Below are positions 19,645 to 26,321 of a stretch of 64,000 nt of DNA, piece after piece. A model generated the notes under the pieces. It saw nothing but the letters and a program-made list of their open reading frames with translations, ran no database searches and was not told the DNA's origin. How positions within the stretch are numbered: the first letter of the stretch is position 1; every line of letters begins with the position of its first letter. Position numbers and translations under genes: made by a program. Source of the stretch: Archangium primigenium (lineage in GTDB: Bacteria; Myxococcota; Myxococcia; Myxococcales; Myxococcaceae); contig NZ_JADWYI010000001.1 of NCBI RefSeq assembly GCF_016904885.1, positions 62,001-126,000 on the forward strand, written 5' to 3'.

Positions 19645-19659
19645 GGCGGGAGGAACACG

Positions 19660-20664
19660 ATGCGCGACGGCTTCACCCAGGAGGGTTTCGCGGAGGTCTG
19701 GACACCCGTGGCCATGTCGCGGGAGGTGGGGCGGGCGCCGTATGGGCTGACGCTGGCGGGCGAGCGCCTGGTGCTGTTCCGCGATGCGAAGGGCACGCTC
19801 GCGGCGCTGAGGGACCAGTGCCCGCACCGGGGCGTGAAGCTGTCACTCGGCAAGGTGGGCGCGGACGGGTGCCTGGAGTGTCCCTTCCACGGGTGGCGCT
19901 TCGCCGCGGACGGCCAGTGCGCGCACATCCCGCTCAACCCCATGCCCGAGGAGAAGCGGCAGCGCTTCGCGGCCACGGCGTTCCCGGTGCGCGAGCGCGG
20001 AGGCCTCGTGTGGCTGTACACGCGTCCGGGCGCCGAGGCCCCCGACGAGCCCCATGTCCCCGAGGCCCTGGAGAAACCCGGGGTGCACGTGTGGCTGTAC
20101 GCGGAGACGTGGAACGCGCACTGGACGCGGGCCATGGAGAACATGCTCGACTCGCCGCACCTGCCCTTCGTGCACCGGCGCACCATCGGTGGCGCCCTGC
20201 GCCGGCGGATGAAGCCGGACTCGCGCATGGACGTGGAGGTGGAGCCCACGCCCACGGGCTTCCGCACGTACGCGAGCCTGGATGGGGAGAAGCCCCAGGG
20301 CTTCCTCGACTGGCTGCGGCCCAACGGCATGCGGCTGAACATCCCCATTCCCGGGCGGCTCATGCAGTTGCACATGTGGTGCGTGCCGGTGGACGCGACG
20401 CACGTGCGGATGATGCTCGCGAGCGCGCGGGACTTCGTGCGCACGCAGCCCCTGGCGGCGCTGGTGGACCGCTACAACACCCGCATCCTGCGCGAGGACA
20501 AGGCGGTGGTGGAGTCGAGCCAGCCCCTGGAGGCGCCCCCCGTGTCCGAGGAGCGCAGCGTGGCAACGGATCGGGCCACCCTCGCCTTCCGCCGCTGGTA
20601 CCTGGAGAGGAAGAAGCACGGCGGCGACGTGGCGGCCGAGGCGGCGCCCTCGCTCGCCAGCTAG
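19660..20664 (+). CDS. Rieske-type non-heme iron oxygenase, alpha subunit
   Basis: A 334-residue Rieske oxygenase. The [2Fe-2S] ligands are C54 and H56 in CPHRG and C74 and H77 in CPFHGW. The catalytic iron site lies in ENMLDSPHLPFVHR (about 148-161). The form resembles phenylpropionate/vanillate or choline/cobalamin-associated single-component-alpha enzymes; the substrate cannot be assigned. The ATG at 19660 has a GGGAGGA ribosome-binding site; an open frame upstream to 19543 runs through the operator region and is rejected. No reductase or ferredoxin gene is adjacent. The divergent TetR gene probably controls it. The stop shares CTAG with the next gene on the opposite strand. Confidence 0.9.
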   Translation: MRDGFTQEGFAEVWTPVAMSREVGRAPYGLTLAGERLVLFRDAKGTLAALRDQCPHRGVKLSLGKVGADGCLECPFHGWRFAADGQCAHIPLNPMPEEKRQRFAATAFPVRERGGLVWLYTRPGAEAPDEPHVPEALEKPGVHVWLYAETWNAHWTRAMENMLDSPHLPFVHRRTIGGALRRRMKPDSRMDVEVEPTPTGFRTYASLDGEKPQGFLDWLRPNGMRLNIPIPGRLMQLHMWCVPVDATHVRMMLASARDFVRTQPLAALVDRYNTRILREDKAVVESSQPLEAPPVSEERSVATDRATLAFRRWYLERKKHGGDVAAEAAPSLAS

Positions 20665-21167
20665 CGGGCCTTGGACGACGTCAGCGAGGCGAGGGCGGCG
20701 CGGTTCCAGGGTTGGAAGAAGGGCTCGCGCAGGAGCCTGGCGAGCGAGGCCTTGTCCACGCACAGCAGTTGCAGGGCGTCGTTCCACTCGCCGAGCACGG
20801 CGATGGCGCGCACGTCGGCGGCGGCGCGGTAGAGGTCATTGAGGTTGTGCACGAAGGCGGCGAGGTCCTCCACCTCCCAGCGCTCGGACACGTCGCCAGC
20901 GAGGATGTGCAATTCCAGGACGGGGCGCTCGCGCACGTCGAGCAGCTTGAAGCGCCGGGCGGCGCCGCCCATGGCGAGGGTGAGCGGGCCCACGAGTTCG
21001 TCGGCGCGCACGCCGAAGGACGCGGTGAGGCCGCCCACGAGCAGGCCCGCGTCGGCGAGCCGGAGCAGCGCGAGGTGGGGGAGGTCCTCGGGGCGCAAGC
21101 GCTCGCGCGCGTCCTCGGAGTCCTTGAGGAGGCGCAGCCGGGCGAGCGAGTCCAGGAGGGAAGCCAT
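20661..21167 (-). CDS. Uncharacterised 168-residue protein
   Basis: I do not recognise this family. The protein starts MASLLDSLARLRLLKDSEDARERL and has an alpha/beta-like pattern with no signal peptide or membrane helix. A segment near 95-130 (VSERWEVEDLAAFVHNLNDLYR) suggests a regulatory or binding role, but no catalytic motif is seen. It resembles small cytoplasmic proteins common in myxobacterial genomes. The start ATG at 21167 lacks a strong ribosome-binding site. It is convergent with the Rieske gene (shared CTAG) and lies downstream of the lower-GC pair at 21203-22182. Confidence 0.6.
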   Translation of the reverse strand: MASLLDSLARLRLLKDSEDARERLRPEDLPHLALLRLADAGLLVGGLTASFGVRADELVGPLTLAMGGAARRFKLLDVRERPVLELHILAGDVSERWEVEDLAAFVHNLNDLYRAAADVRAIAVLGEWNDALQLLCVDKASLARLLREPFFQPWNRAALASLTSSKAR

Positions 21168-21202
21168 GACACGCGCGAGTCTATCTCGCGCCCGCGCGCC
21201 CG

Positions 21203-21631
21203 CTACGTGGGCCCGTTCTGACCATTCCGAGCTCCGCGCGATGGGGCCGCGCGATTCAACGCCACGTACTCAGACACGAAATCGAGGAACTTGCGCGCGG
21301 CCTGTTCATGATCGCCCTGGCAGTCCCGCAGGTATTTGACGTGCCAGCCCTCCTCGGGAAGCTCATGTTTGATGTCCCGGAGCCAGTCCAGGAAGTCCAT
21401 CCAATCCTCGTCCTGACCGGCGTTGAAGCGGGCGTTGAATTGACTGTTGGCGGCCCAGCCATTGGTGAACACGAAGAGCGACTCGACCGTCTCCGCGCCC
21501 GTCGTGAACCAGAGCCCACGGCCCAGGCTCAATTGATGCCGCACGTAACAAAGCGCATCGAGGAGTCCGACCCTGCGCCCTTCCCACTCCGCGGGAAGGG
21601 GTTCCTGCCTGACGACGATCTTCTCGTTCAT
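21203..21631 (-). CDS. Candidate immunity protein of a toxin pair
   Basis: A 142-residue acidic, cytoplasmic-looking protein without signal peptide. No family is recognised with confidence. It is rich in aromatic residues (GLWFTTGAETVESLFVFTNG, DWMDFLDWLRDIKHELPEEGW), a look common in small immunity proteins. Its ATG overlaps the stop of the upstream secreted papain-like gene (21628-21631, ATGA), so the two are translated together. Both genes have visibly lower GC and a less biased third codon position than their neighbours, which suggests acquisition by transfer. The immunity role is inferred from the pairing only. Confidence 0.5.
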   Translation of the reverse strand: MNEKIVVRQEPLPAEWEGRRVGLLDALCYVRHQLSLGRGLWFTTGAETVESLFVFTNGWAANSQFNARFNAGQDEDWMDFLDWLRDIKHELPEEGWHVKYLRDCQGDHEQAARKFLDFVSEYVALNRAAPSRGARNGQNGPT

Positions 21632-22182
21632 GGCTCGCTCACCGCCTCATAGGCGATCCGGCTCGTCGGGTGCACGACCAGTCGGTTCATGTATTCCTGG
21701 AGGGGTAGACCCACCAGACCCGTATAGGCATCGACGATCCGCCCCTCCCATTGCACGGCGACATGCCGACCCGTCACCGCGAGTTGGTGGGTGCGAATCC
21801 GCTCACCATTCGCCAGCTCATCGAAGCCGAGCAGCTTGTAACGACCTTCGACTGTCAACCGGAGGTAGGTCGGCTTCTCGCCCAATTGGCGCAAACCCTC
21901 ATGAATGAGTCTGGCGGTGCTGACGCACTCGCCCGCGCGTCGGCTCGCCGCAGTGAAGGCATTCTGGAAGGACACCAACCATGCCGGCACCCGTCCGATG
22001 TCTCGAAGCAGCAGGTACTGGTCGACGACGCACGACATGTCGCCCAGACGAAGACAGGCTTTCAGCCGTGCCCGGATGGAGTCGTCGCCCAGAGACGGAG
22101 GCGACGAGAGAACGAGGGAGGACACACCCGGAAGGGGTGAAGCGCTCACCCACAACGCCAGCAGCAGTGACGAAAAGCGCAT
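21628..22182 (-). CDS. Secreted papain-like protein, candidate toxin
   Basis: A 184-residue protein with a signal peptide (MRFSSLLLALWVSASPLPG) and no lipobox. The mature part has the layout of papain-like polymorphic toxin domains: C86 in AGECVSTARLIHEGL, then H140 in TGRHVAVQWEG, then D151 in RIVDAYTG. That order and spacing fit a Cys-His-Asp triad, but the assignment is by eye. Three further cysteines are near residues 43 and 51 and at C86. It is coupled to a small downstream gene as expected for an effector-immunity pair. Alternatives are a secreted transglutaminase-like or protease enzyme. Base composition is lower in GC than the surroundings. Confidence 0.55.
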   Translation of the reverse strand: MRFSSLLLALWVSASPLPGVSSLVLSSPPSLGDDSIRARLKACLRLGDMSCVVDQYLLLRDIGRVPAWLVSFQNAFTAASRRAGECVSTARLIHEGLRQLGEKPTYLRLTVEGRYKLLGFDELANGERIRTHQLAVTGRHVAVQWEGRIVDAYTGLVGLPLQEYMNRLVVHPTSRIAYEAVSEP

Positions 22183-22200
22183 GCATGACTCCGAAACGAC

Positions 22201-22244
22201 CGAGGGTGCCGGGAGCCGTCAGACCGGCCCACCTGGCACCCTCG
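22201..22244 (-). terminator. Hairpin terminator candidate after ychF
   Basis: A perfect 10-bp inverted repeat, CGAGGGTGCC at 22201-22210 and GGCACCCTCG at 22235-22244, extended inward by a G-T and two further pairs. It lies 29 bases after the ychF stop on the minus strand and before the papain-like gene. Only a short T-run (GTCGTTTC) follows, so it may act with Rho. Confidence 0.5.
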
Positions 22245-22273
22245 AGTCCTGCTGCCCCGACAAGGGCGAGGCG

Positions 22274-23383
22274 CTACACGTTGAAGCGGAAGTGCATGCA
22301 GTCGCCGTCCTGCACCACGTACTCCTTGCCTTCCACGCGCAAGAGGCCCTTCTCCTTCACCGCCGACTCGCTGCCCAGCTTGATGAGGTCTTCCCAGCGC
22401 ATGACCTCGGCCTTGATGAAGCCGCGCTCGAAGTCCGAGTGGATGACGCCCGCCGCCTGCGGGGCCTTGTCACCCTTGTGGATGGTCCACGCCCGGCACT
22501 CCTGCTCGCCCACGGTGAAGTACGTCTGCAGGCCCAGGAGCTTGTAGCCCTCGCGCACCACCTTGCTCAGGCCCGGCTCGGTGAGCCCCGCGCTCTCCAG
22601 GAAGCCCGGACGCTCCTCCTCGGGTAGCTGCTGGATCTCCGACTCCATGGCCGCGGCGAGCACCACCACGCCCGCGCCTTCCTTGGCGGCCATGTCGCGC
22701 ACCTGCTGCACGAACGGGTCCCCGTCCTCCTTGCCGATCTGCTTCTCGCCGATGTTGGCCACGTACAGCACGGGCTTGTCGGTGAGCAGGAACAGGTCGC
22801 GGATGACGGCGCGCTCGTCGTCGGTGAGCTTCTGCGCGCGCACCGTGGTGCCCGCGTCCAGGGCCGCCTTGATGCGGTCGAGCAGGGCCACCTCGGCCTT
22901 CGCGTCCTCGGCGGCCTTGCCGCCCACCTTGGTGTTCTTCGAGGTGCGGTCGCGGCGCTTCTCCACGGTCTCCATGTCCTTGAGACACAGCTCCGTGTCC
23001 ACCACGTCCCGGTCGCGCACCGGGTTCACGCCGCCCTCCACGTGGGTGACGTTGTCGTCCTCGAAGCAGCGCAGCACGTGCAGCACCGCGTCCACCTGGC
23101 GGATGTTGGCGAGGAACTGGTTGCCCAGGCCCTCGCCCTTGGAGGCGCCGCGCACGAGGCCGGCGATGTCCACGAACTCCAGGGACGTGGGGATCTTCTT
23201 GAGGGGCTTCACCAGGGCGGTCAGCTTGTCGAGCCGCTCGTCCGGCACCGGCACCACGCCCACGTTCGGCTCAATGGTGCAGAAGGGGTAGTTGGCCGCC
23301 TGGGCCCCCGCCGCAGAGACCGCGTTGAACAGGGTGGACTTGCCCACGTTGGGCAGACCGACGATGCCGATGGAAAGCGCCAT
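22274..23383 (-). CDS. ychF: Ribosome-binding ATPase YchF
   Basis: A 369-residue OBG-family P-loop protein that hydrolyses ATP and associates with ribosomes. The Walker A motif GLPNVGKST, the switch region VDIAGLVRGAS and the altered G4 motif NIGE (instead of NKxD, which explains the ATP preference) are visible, as is the C-terminal TGS domain (about 285-368), which includes AWTIHKGDKAPQAAGVIH and ends DGDCMHFRFNV. Length is standard. It starts 23 bases after atpF and is probably co-transcribed with the Fo genes, so its expression may follow energy-metabolism demand. AGAGGAACC precedes the ATG. Confidence 0.96.
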   Translation of the reverse strand: MALSIGIVGLPNVGKSTLFNAVSAAGAQAANYPFCTIEPNVGVVPVPDERLDKLTALVKPLKKIPTSLEFVDIAGLVRGASKGEGLGNQFLANIRQVDAVLHVLRCFEDDNVTHVEGGVNPVRDRDVVDTELCLKDMETVEKRRDRTSKNTKVGGKAAEDAKAEVALLDRIKAALDAGTTVRAQKLTDDERAVIRDLFLLTDKPVLYVANIGEKQIGKEDGDPFVQQVRDMAAKEGAGVVVLAAAMESEIQQLPEEERPGFLESAGLTEPGLSKVVREGYKLLGLQTYFTVGEQECRAWTIHKGDKAPQAAGVIHSDFERGFIKAEVMRWEDLIKLGSESAVKEKGLLRVEGKEYVVQDGDCMHFRFNV

Positions 23384-23406
23384 GGTGCGGTTCCTCTAAT
23401 CTCGAA

Positions 23407-23943
23407 TTACGAGCGGCGCTCGGCGCCGGCCTTGACGGGCAGGTCACGCACGAACTGCTCGGCCAGGGCGCGGTGCTTGGTGTCGTCCAGACGCTCGCTG
23501 AGCAGCTTGCCGGCCACTTCCACGGCCAGGTCCACGGTCATGGCCTTCACCTGGGCGATGGCCTTGGCCTTCTGCTCCTCGATCTCGCGCTGGGCGGACG
23601 CCTTGAACTCGTCGGCCTCCTTGCGGCTCTTGGCCATGAGCTCCTCGCGGAACTTCTCCACTTCCTGCTGGTTGCGGCGCAAGAGCTCCTGGGCCTCGCG
23701 GCGGGCCTCGGCGATGGCCGTCTTCTGCTCGGCGAGCAGCTTCTCGGCCTCGACGCGCTCACGCTTGGCGGCCTCGATGGAGCTGGTGATCTGCTTCTCG
23801 CGCTCCTCGACCACGGCGAGGATGGGGCCCCACGCCTTCCAGCGCAGGACGAAGGCCACGAGGAGGAAGGTGACGAGGGTCCAGAAGATGAGGCCCGGGC
23901 GGACCTCCACGATGCTGGCGGCGAGAACGTTGGGCAGGAGCAT
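23407..23943 (-). CDS. atpF: ATP synthase Fo subunit b
   Basis: A 178-residue peripheral-stalk subunit. One N-terminal membrane helix (about 15-35, GLIFWTLVTFLLVAFVLRW) is followed by a long, charged coiled-coil (about 45-140) and a C-terminal region that contacts the F1 delta subunit. It links the membrane a/c motor to F1. It follows atpE after a 114-base spacer with strong secondary structure. The delta, alpha, gamma, beta and epsilon genes are not downstream; ychF is, so the F1 genes must lie elsewhere in the genome. Confidence 0.95.
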   Translation of the reverse strand: MLLPNVLAASIVEVRPGLIFWTLVTFLLVAFVLRWKAWGPILAVVEEREKQITSSIEAAKRERVEAEKLLAEQKTAIAEARREAQELLRRNQQEVEKFREELMAKSRKEADEFKASAQREIEEQKAKAIAQVKAMTVDLAVEVAGKLLSERLDDTKHRALAEQFVRDLPVKAGAERRS

Positions 23944-23996
23944 GGCGGCCTTGGGGTGCGACGGCGTCAGGTGACAGCGGGTTCCACGGGGACTGC

Positions 23997-24034
23997 GGGG
24001 CGGGCGCCCCCCGCCACGGAAGCGGGCGGGCGCC
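23997..24034 (-). repeat. GC-rich hairpin and direct repeats, atpE-atpF spacer
   Basis: The 11-mer GGGCGGGCGCC occurs at 23998-24008 and again at 24024-24034. GGGGCG-GG-CGCCCC at 23997-24010 can also fold on itself. The structure sits just after atpE in the transcript and could stabilise the upstream message, favouring the high c-subunit output that the enzyme needs. Confidence 0.4.
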
Positions 24035-24057
24035 GACCGGACTGCGTGAAGCCAGCC

Positions 24058-24291
24058 TCAGGCCTTGGTGGCCAGGAGGATGCAGACCACGAGCGCGAAC
24101 AGCGTGGCGCCTTCGATGAGGGCCGCGGCGATGATCATCGTGGTGCGGATGTCGCCGGCGGCGGCGGGCTGACGGCCCGTGGCGTCCATGGCGGCGGCGG
24201 CCAGCTTGCCGATGCCGAGACCGGCACCGATGATGGAGAGGCCAGCGCCGATACCGGCGGCGAGGAAGGCGAGCGCGAGGTTGCTGAGCAT
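24058..24291 (-). CDS. atpE: ATP synthase Fo subunit c
   Basis: A 77-residue hairpin membrane protein forming the rotor ring. Helix 1 contains the GxGxG stretch AAGIGAGLSIIGAGLGIG, the polar loop is GRQPAAAGD, and helix 2 carries the ion-binding carboxylate in AALIEGATLFALVV. The position equivalent to the Na-binding glutamine of Ilyobacter is leucine, and no serine follows the glutamate, so the ring is most likely proton-coupled. It lies between atpB and atpF. Its leader contains two hairpins and a purine-rich stretch (GAAGAAAGAAGACGGA) before the start, which may raise translation. Confidence 0.96.
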   Translation of the reverse strand: MLSNLALAFLAAGIGAGLSIIGAGLGIGKLAAAAMDATGRQPAAAGDIRTTMIIAAALIEGATLFALVVCILLATKA

Positions 24292-24321
24292 GGGAGTTCC
24301 GTCTTCTTTCTTCGGGGGGAG

Positions 24322-24389
24322 GACCCACTTGTGGGGGGGTCGCGTGTTGGCCCTTTGGGACGACCTCCGGCGGCCTTTCGAACCGCCGG
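24322..24389 (-). promoter_or_regulatory. Structured leader between atpB and atpE
   Basis: A perfect 7-bp hairpin (CCGGCGG at 24367-24373, CCGCCGG at 24383-24389) is followed on the minus strand by a smaller one around 24322-24341 (GACCC against GGGTC). Both lie between the atpB stop and the atpE start and may influence c-subunit translation or transcript processing. Confidence 0.4.
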
Positions 24390-24410
24390 GTACCTACACA
24401 AATCGCTGAC

Positions 24411-25454
24411 TCAGTGGTGCGCGCGGCCGTGGTCGTGGCTGTGCGCCGGGTCGGCGTGGTGGTCATCGTGGTGGTGGGCCATGGCCACCCCCATGCCGAT
24501 GAACAGCGCCGAGAGCATGGTGAAGACGTACGCCTGCACAAAGGCCACGAACAGCTCCAGCAGGTAGATGCCCATGGCGAAGGGCACGCTGACGAGCGCC
24601 ACGGCGGGGTTGCGCAGCATGAAGATGAGGCCGAGCAGGAAGAAGATGACGATGTGGCCCGCCAGCATGTTGGCGAACAGACGCATCGTGAGGGCGAAGG
24701 GCTTGGTGAACAGGCCCAGGATTTCCACCGGAACCATGATGGGCCAGAGCCAGGGGGCCACGCCGCCGGTCAGGTGCCCCAGGTAGCCGCCCAGGCCCGC
24801 GGCGCGGATGCCGGCCACCTGGGTGAGGATGAACGTGCAGAGCGCCAGCGACAGCGTGACGGCGATGTTCGCGGTGGCCGTGGCCATCCAGGGAAACAGG
24901 CCCAGCAGGTTCATGAAGAGGATGAAGAAGAACGCGGTGAGCAGGTAGGGCGTGTAGCGCGGGCCCTCCTCCTTGCCAATGTTCTTGATGGCCAGCTCGT
25001 CGCGCACGAACAGCACGAGCATCTCGAAGAGGTTGGCCGCCGTGCCCCGGGGCACGAGCTTGGACTTGTCGCGGTTGCTGAACATGAGCAGCGAGCCCAC
25101 GAGCAGGAGCGCCGCCAGCCACATCATCACCGTGTGCTTGGAGATGGACAGGTCCAGGCACCCCTCGCCCCAGCCGGGCACCACCTTGCCGTGGCCACCG
25201 GCCACCTCGCGCGGCTCGCACGAGGCGCCCGCGCGGATGGGGATGCCGAACTGGGGCAGGTGCACGACCGCGTGGTCGTTGCTGCCGGGAATCTCGATCT
25301 CGTACTCGGGCGAGTCCGTGACGTGGTGGAGGATGTAGCCCGCCACGTCCTGCTCCTGCTGCTCCAGGGCGGTGGCGCCATCGCCGTGCCCATCGTCGGC
25401 GAACGCCACGCTCGCCATCAGCCCGACGAGAAGACCCATTGCCTTGCGCATCAC
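24411..25454 (-). CDS. atpB: ATP synthase Fo subunit a, extended
   Basis: A 347-residue subunit a, longer than the usual 230-290. It begins with a signal-peptide-like segment ([19 protein letters not shown]) and a hydrophilic extension of about 85 residues before the first membrane helix. The essential arginine of the proton path lies in [15 protein letters not shown]. The last 21 residues are extremely rich in His and Asp (ten His). The N-terminal extension is expected on the periplasmic side. The ATG at 25454 overlaps the stop of the atpI-like gene by four bases. The histidine tail is unusual and may bind metal or simply be surface sequence. Confidence 0.94.
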   Translation of the reverse strand: MMRKAMGLLVGLMASVAFADDGHGDGATALEQQEQDVAGYILHHVTDSPEYEIEIPGSNDHAVVHLPQFGIPIRAGASCEPREVAGGHGKVVPGWGEGCLDLSISKHTVMMWLAALLLVGSLLMFSNRDKSKLVPRGTAANLFEMLVLFVRDELAIKNIGKEEGPRYTPYLLTAFFFILFMNLLGLFPWMATATANIAVTLSLALCTFILTQVAGIRAAGLGGYLGHLTGGVAPWLWPIMVPVEILGLFTKPFALTMRLFANMLAGHIVIFFLLGLIFMLRNPAVALVSVPFAMGIYLLELFVAFVQAYVFTMLSALFIGMGVAMAHHHDDHHADPAHSHDHGRAHH

Positions 25455-25849
25455 TCGCCTCCGCGCGCCGCATGCCGCGACGCGGCCATCACATAGCCCA
25501 GTTCAACCGACTGAAGAACGAGGTAGGTGCCGAAGAACCCCGCGACGAACGCCAGCGCGTCCAGGTCCCGCCGCACCACCCACATCAAACCCAGCGCCAC
25601 GCCCACCGCCCGCATCCCGAACACCAGCGCCACGACCTTGAGCGCGCCATTCAGGTCCCGCCGCACCGCCCGTCGTTTGAGCCCCAACCCCACCGCCCCC
25701 GTCACCACCGCCAGCGCCACCGCGCTCAGCGCCACCGCGCGCGACGCCTCGGTGTCCGGCAGCCACGCCGCCAGGCCCAGCGCCACCCCCGACCCCACCG
25801 CCGCCAGCCCCGCGTACGTGCGGAACGTGCCCTCGCCGCCCGCGCTCAC
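25451..25849 (-). CDS. ATP synthase subunit I (AtpI family)
   Basis: A 132-residue protein with about four hydrophobic helices, matching the AtpI-like assembly subunit usually encoded at the head of atp operons, where it helps c-ring assembly. I start it at GTG 25849 because this GTG overlaps the TGA of the previous gene in a GTGA tetranucleotide (25846-25849) and gives a natural length. A longer open frame to 26017 consists of glycine- and arginine-rich shadow sequence. It overlaps atpB by ATGA (25451-25454). Confidence 0.8.
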   Translation of the reverse strand: MSAGGEGTFRTYAGLAAVGSGVALGLAAWLPDTEASRAVALSAVALAVVTGAVGLGLKRRAVRRDLNGALKVVALVFGMRAVGVALGLMWVVRRDLDALAFVAGFFGTYLVLQSVELGYVMAASRHAARGGE

Positions 25850-26112
25850 CGCCGCCCCTTCCGCCCCAACCGGCTCATCTCCCGGAGAAACCCGTAGAAC
25901 CCCGCGGAGATCCCCGCCACGCTCAACCCCACCAGCAACCAGGGCGTCGTCCCCAACCGCTTGTCGAGGAAGTAGCCGCCCAGCGCGCCCACCACCGCCC
26001 CACCCACCAGCTTCCACACCGCCGAGATGTACGGCTCGGCCGCGCGCATCTGCTGGGCCGTCTCCGACAACTCACGGCCCTTGTCGTCTTCCCCGGGCTC
26101 CTTGTCCGCCAT
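25846..26112 (-). CDS. AtpZ/AtpI-family Fo-associated protein
   Basis: An 88-residue protein with a charged N-terminus and two membrane helices (about 33-52 and 58-78), with the family glycine pattern VGGAVVGALGGYFLDKRLGT. Such AtpZ proteins are encoded first in atp operons and may form a cation transporter with AtpI. The ATG at 26112 (MADKEPGEDDKGREL) is preferred over an upstream in-frame ATG at 26160. It is the first gene of the Fo operon atpZ-atpI-atpB-atpE-atpF-ychF, so the operon promoter should lie just upstream. Confidence 0.82.
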   Translation of the reverse strand: MADKEPGEDDKGRELSETAQQMRAAEPYISAVWKLVGGAVVGALGGYFLDKRLGTTPWLLVGLSVAGISAGFYGFLREMSRLGRKGRR

Positions 26113-26321
26113 CGCCTCGACCAGCCTCGGGAAACCACGGGTTCGCCCCGCCCACCCCACCCCACCGTCCTGACACGCGGGCGCCGCTTAGCACTGAACG
26201 CGCGCACCGCGCAACACGCACGCTCGAGCCCCCCCCGCGCCAGTAGGACGGCAAATGTCTCGCCCAAGCGCAAGGCCCGAGACTTCCCTCCGCTCCCTGG
26301 GAGTGGCATCGTCTGTGGGTG

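Noticed and set aside
19543-19659. N-terminal extension of the Rieske oxygenase
   Set aside because: The extra codons overlap the operator region and lack a ribosome-binding site, while ATG 19660 has GGGAGGA.
21628-22182. SitA-type lipoprotein toxin exchanged by outer-membrane fusion
   Set aside because: The signal peptide has no lipobox cysteine, which that family requires.
24058-24291. Sodium-coupled ATP synthase c-ring
   Set aside because: The glutamine and serine/threonine ligands of sodium-type rings are absent at the expected positions; only the carboxylate is conserved.
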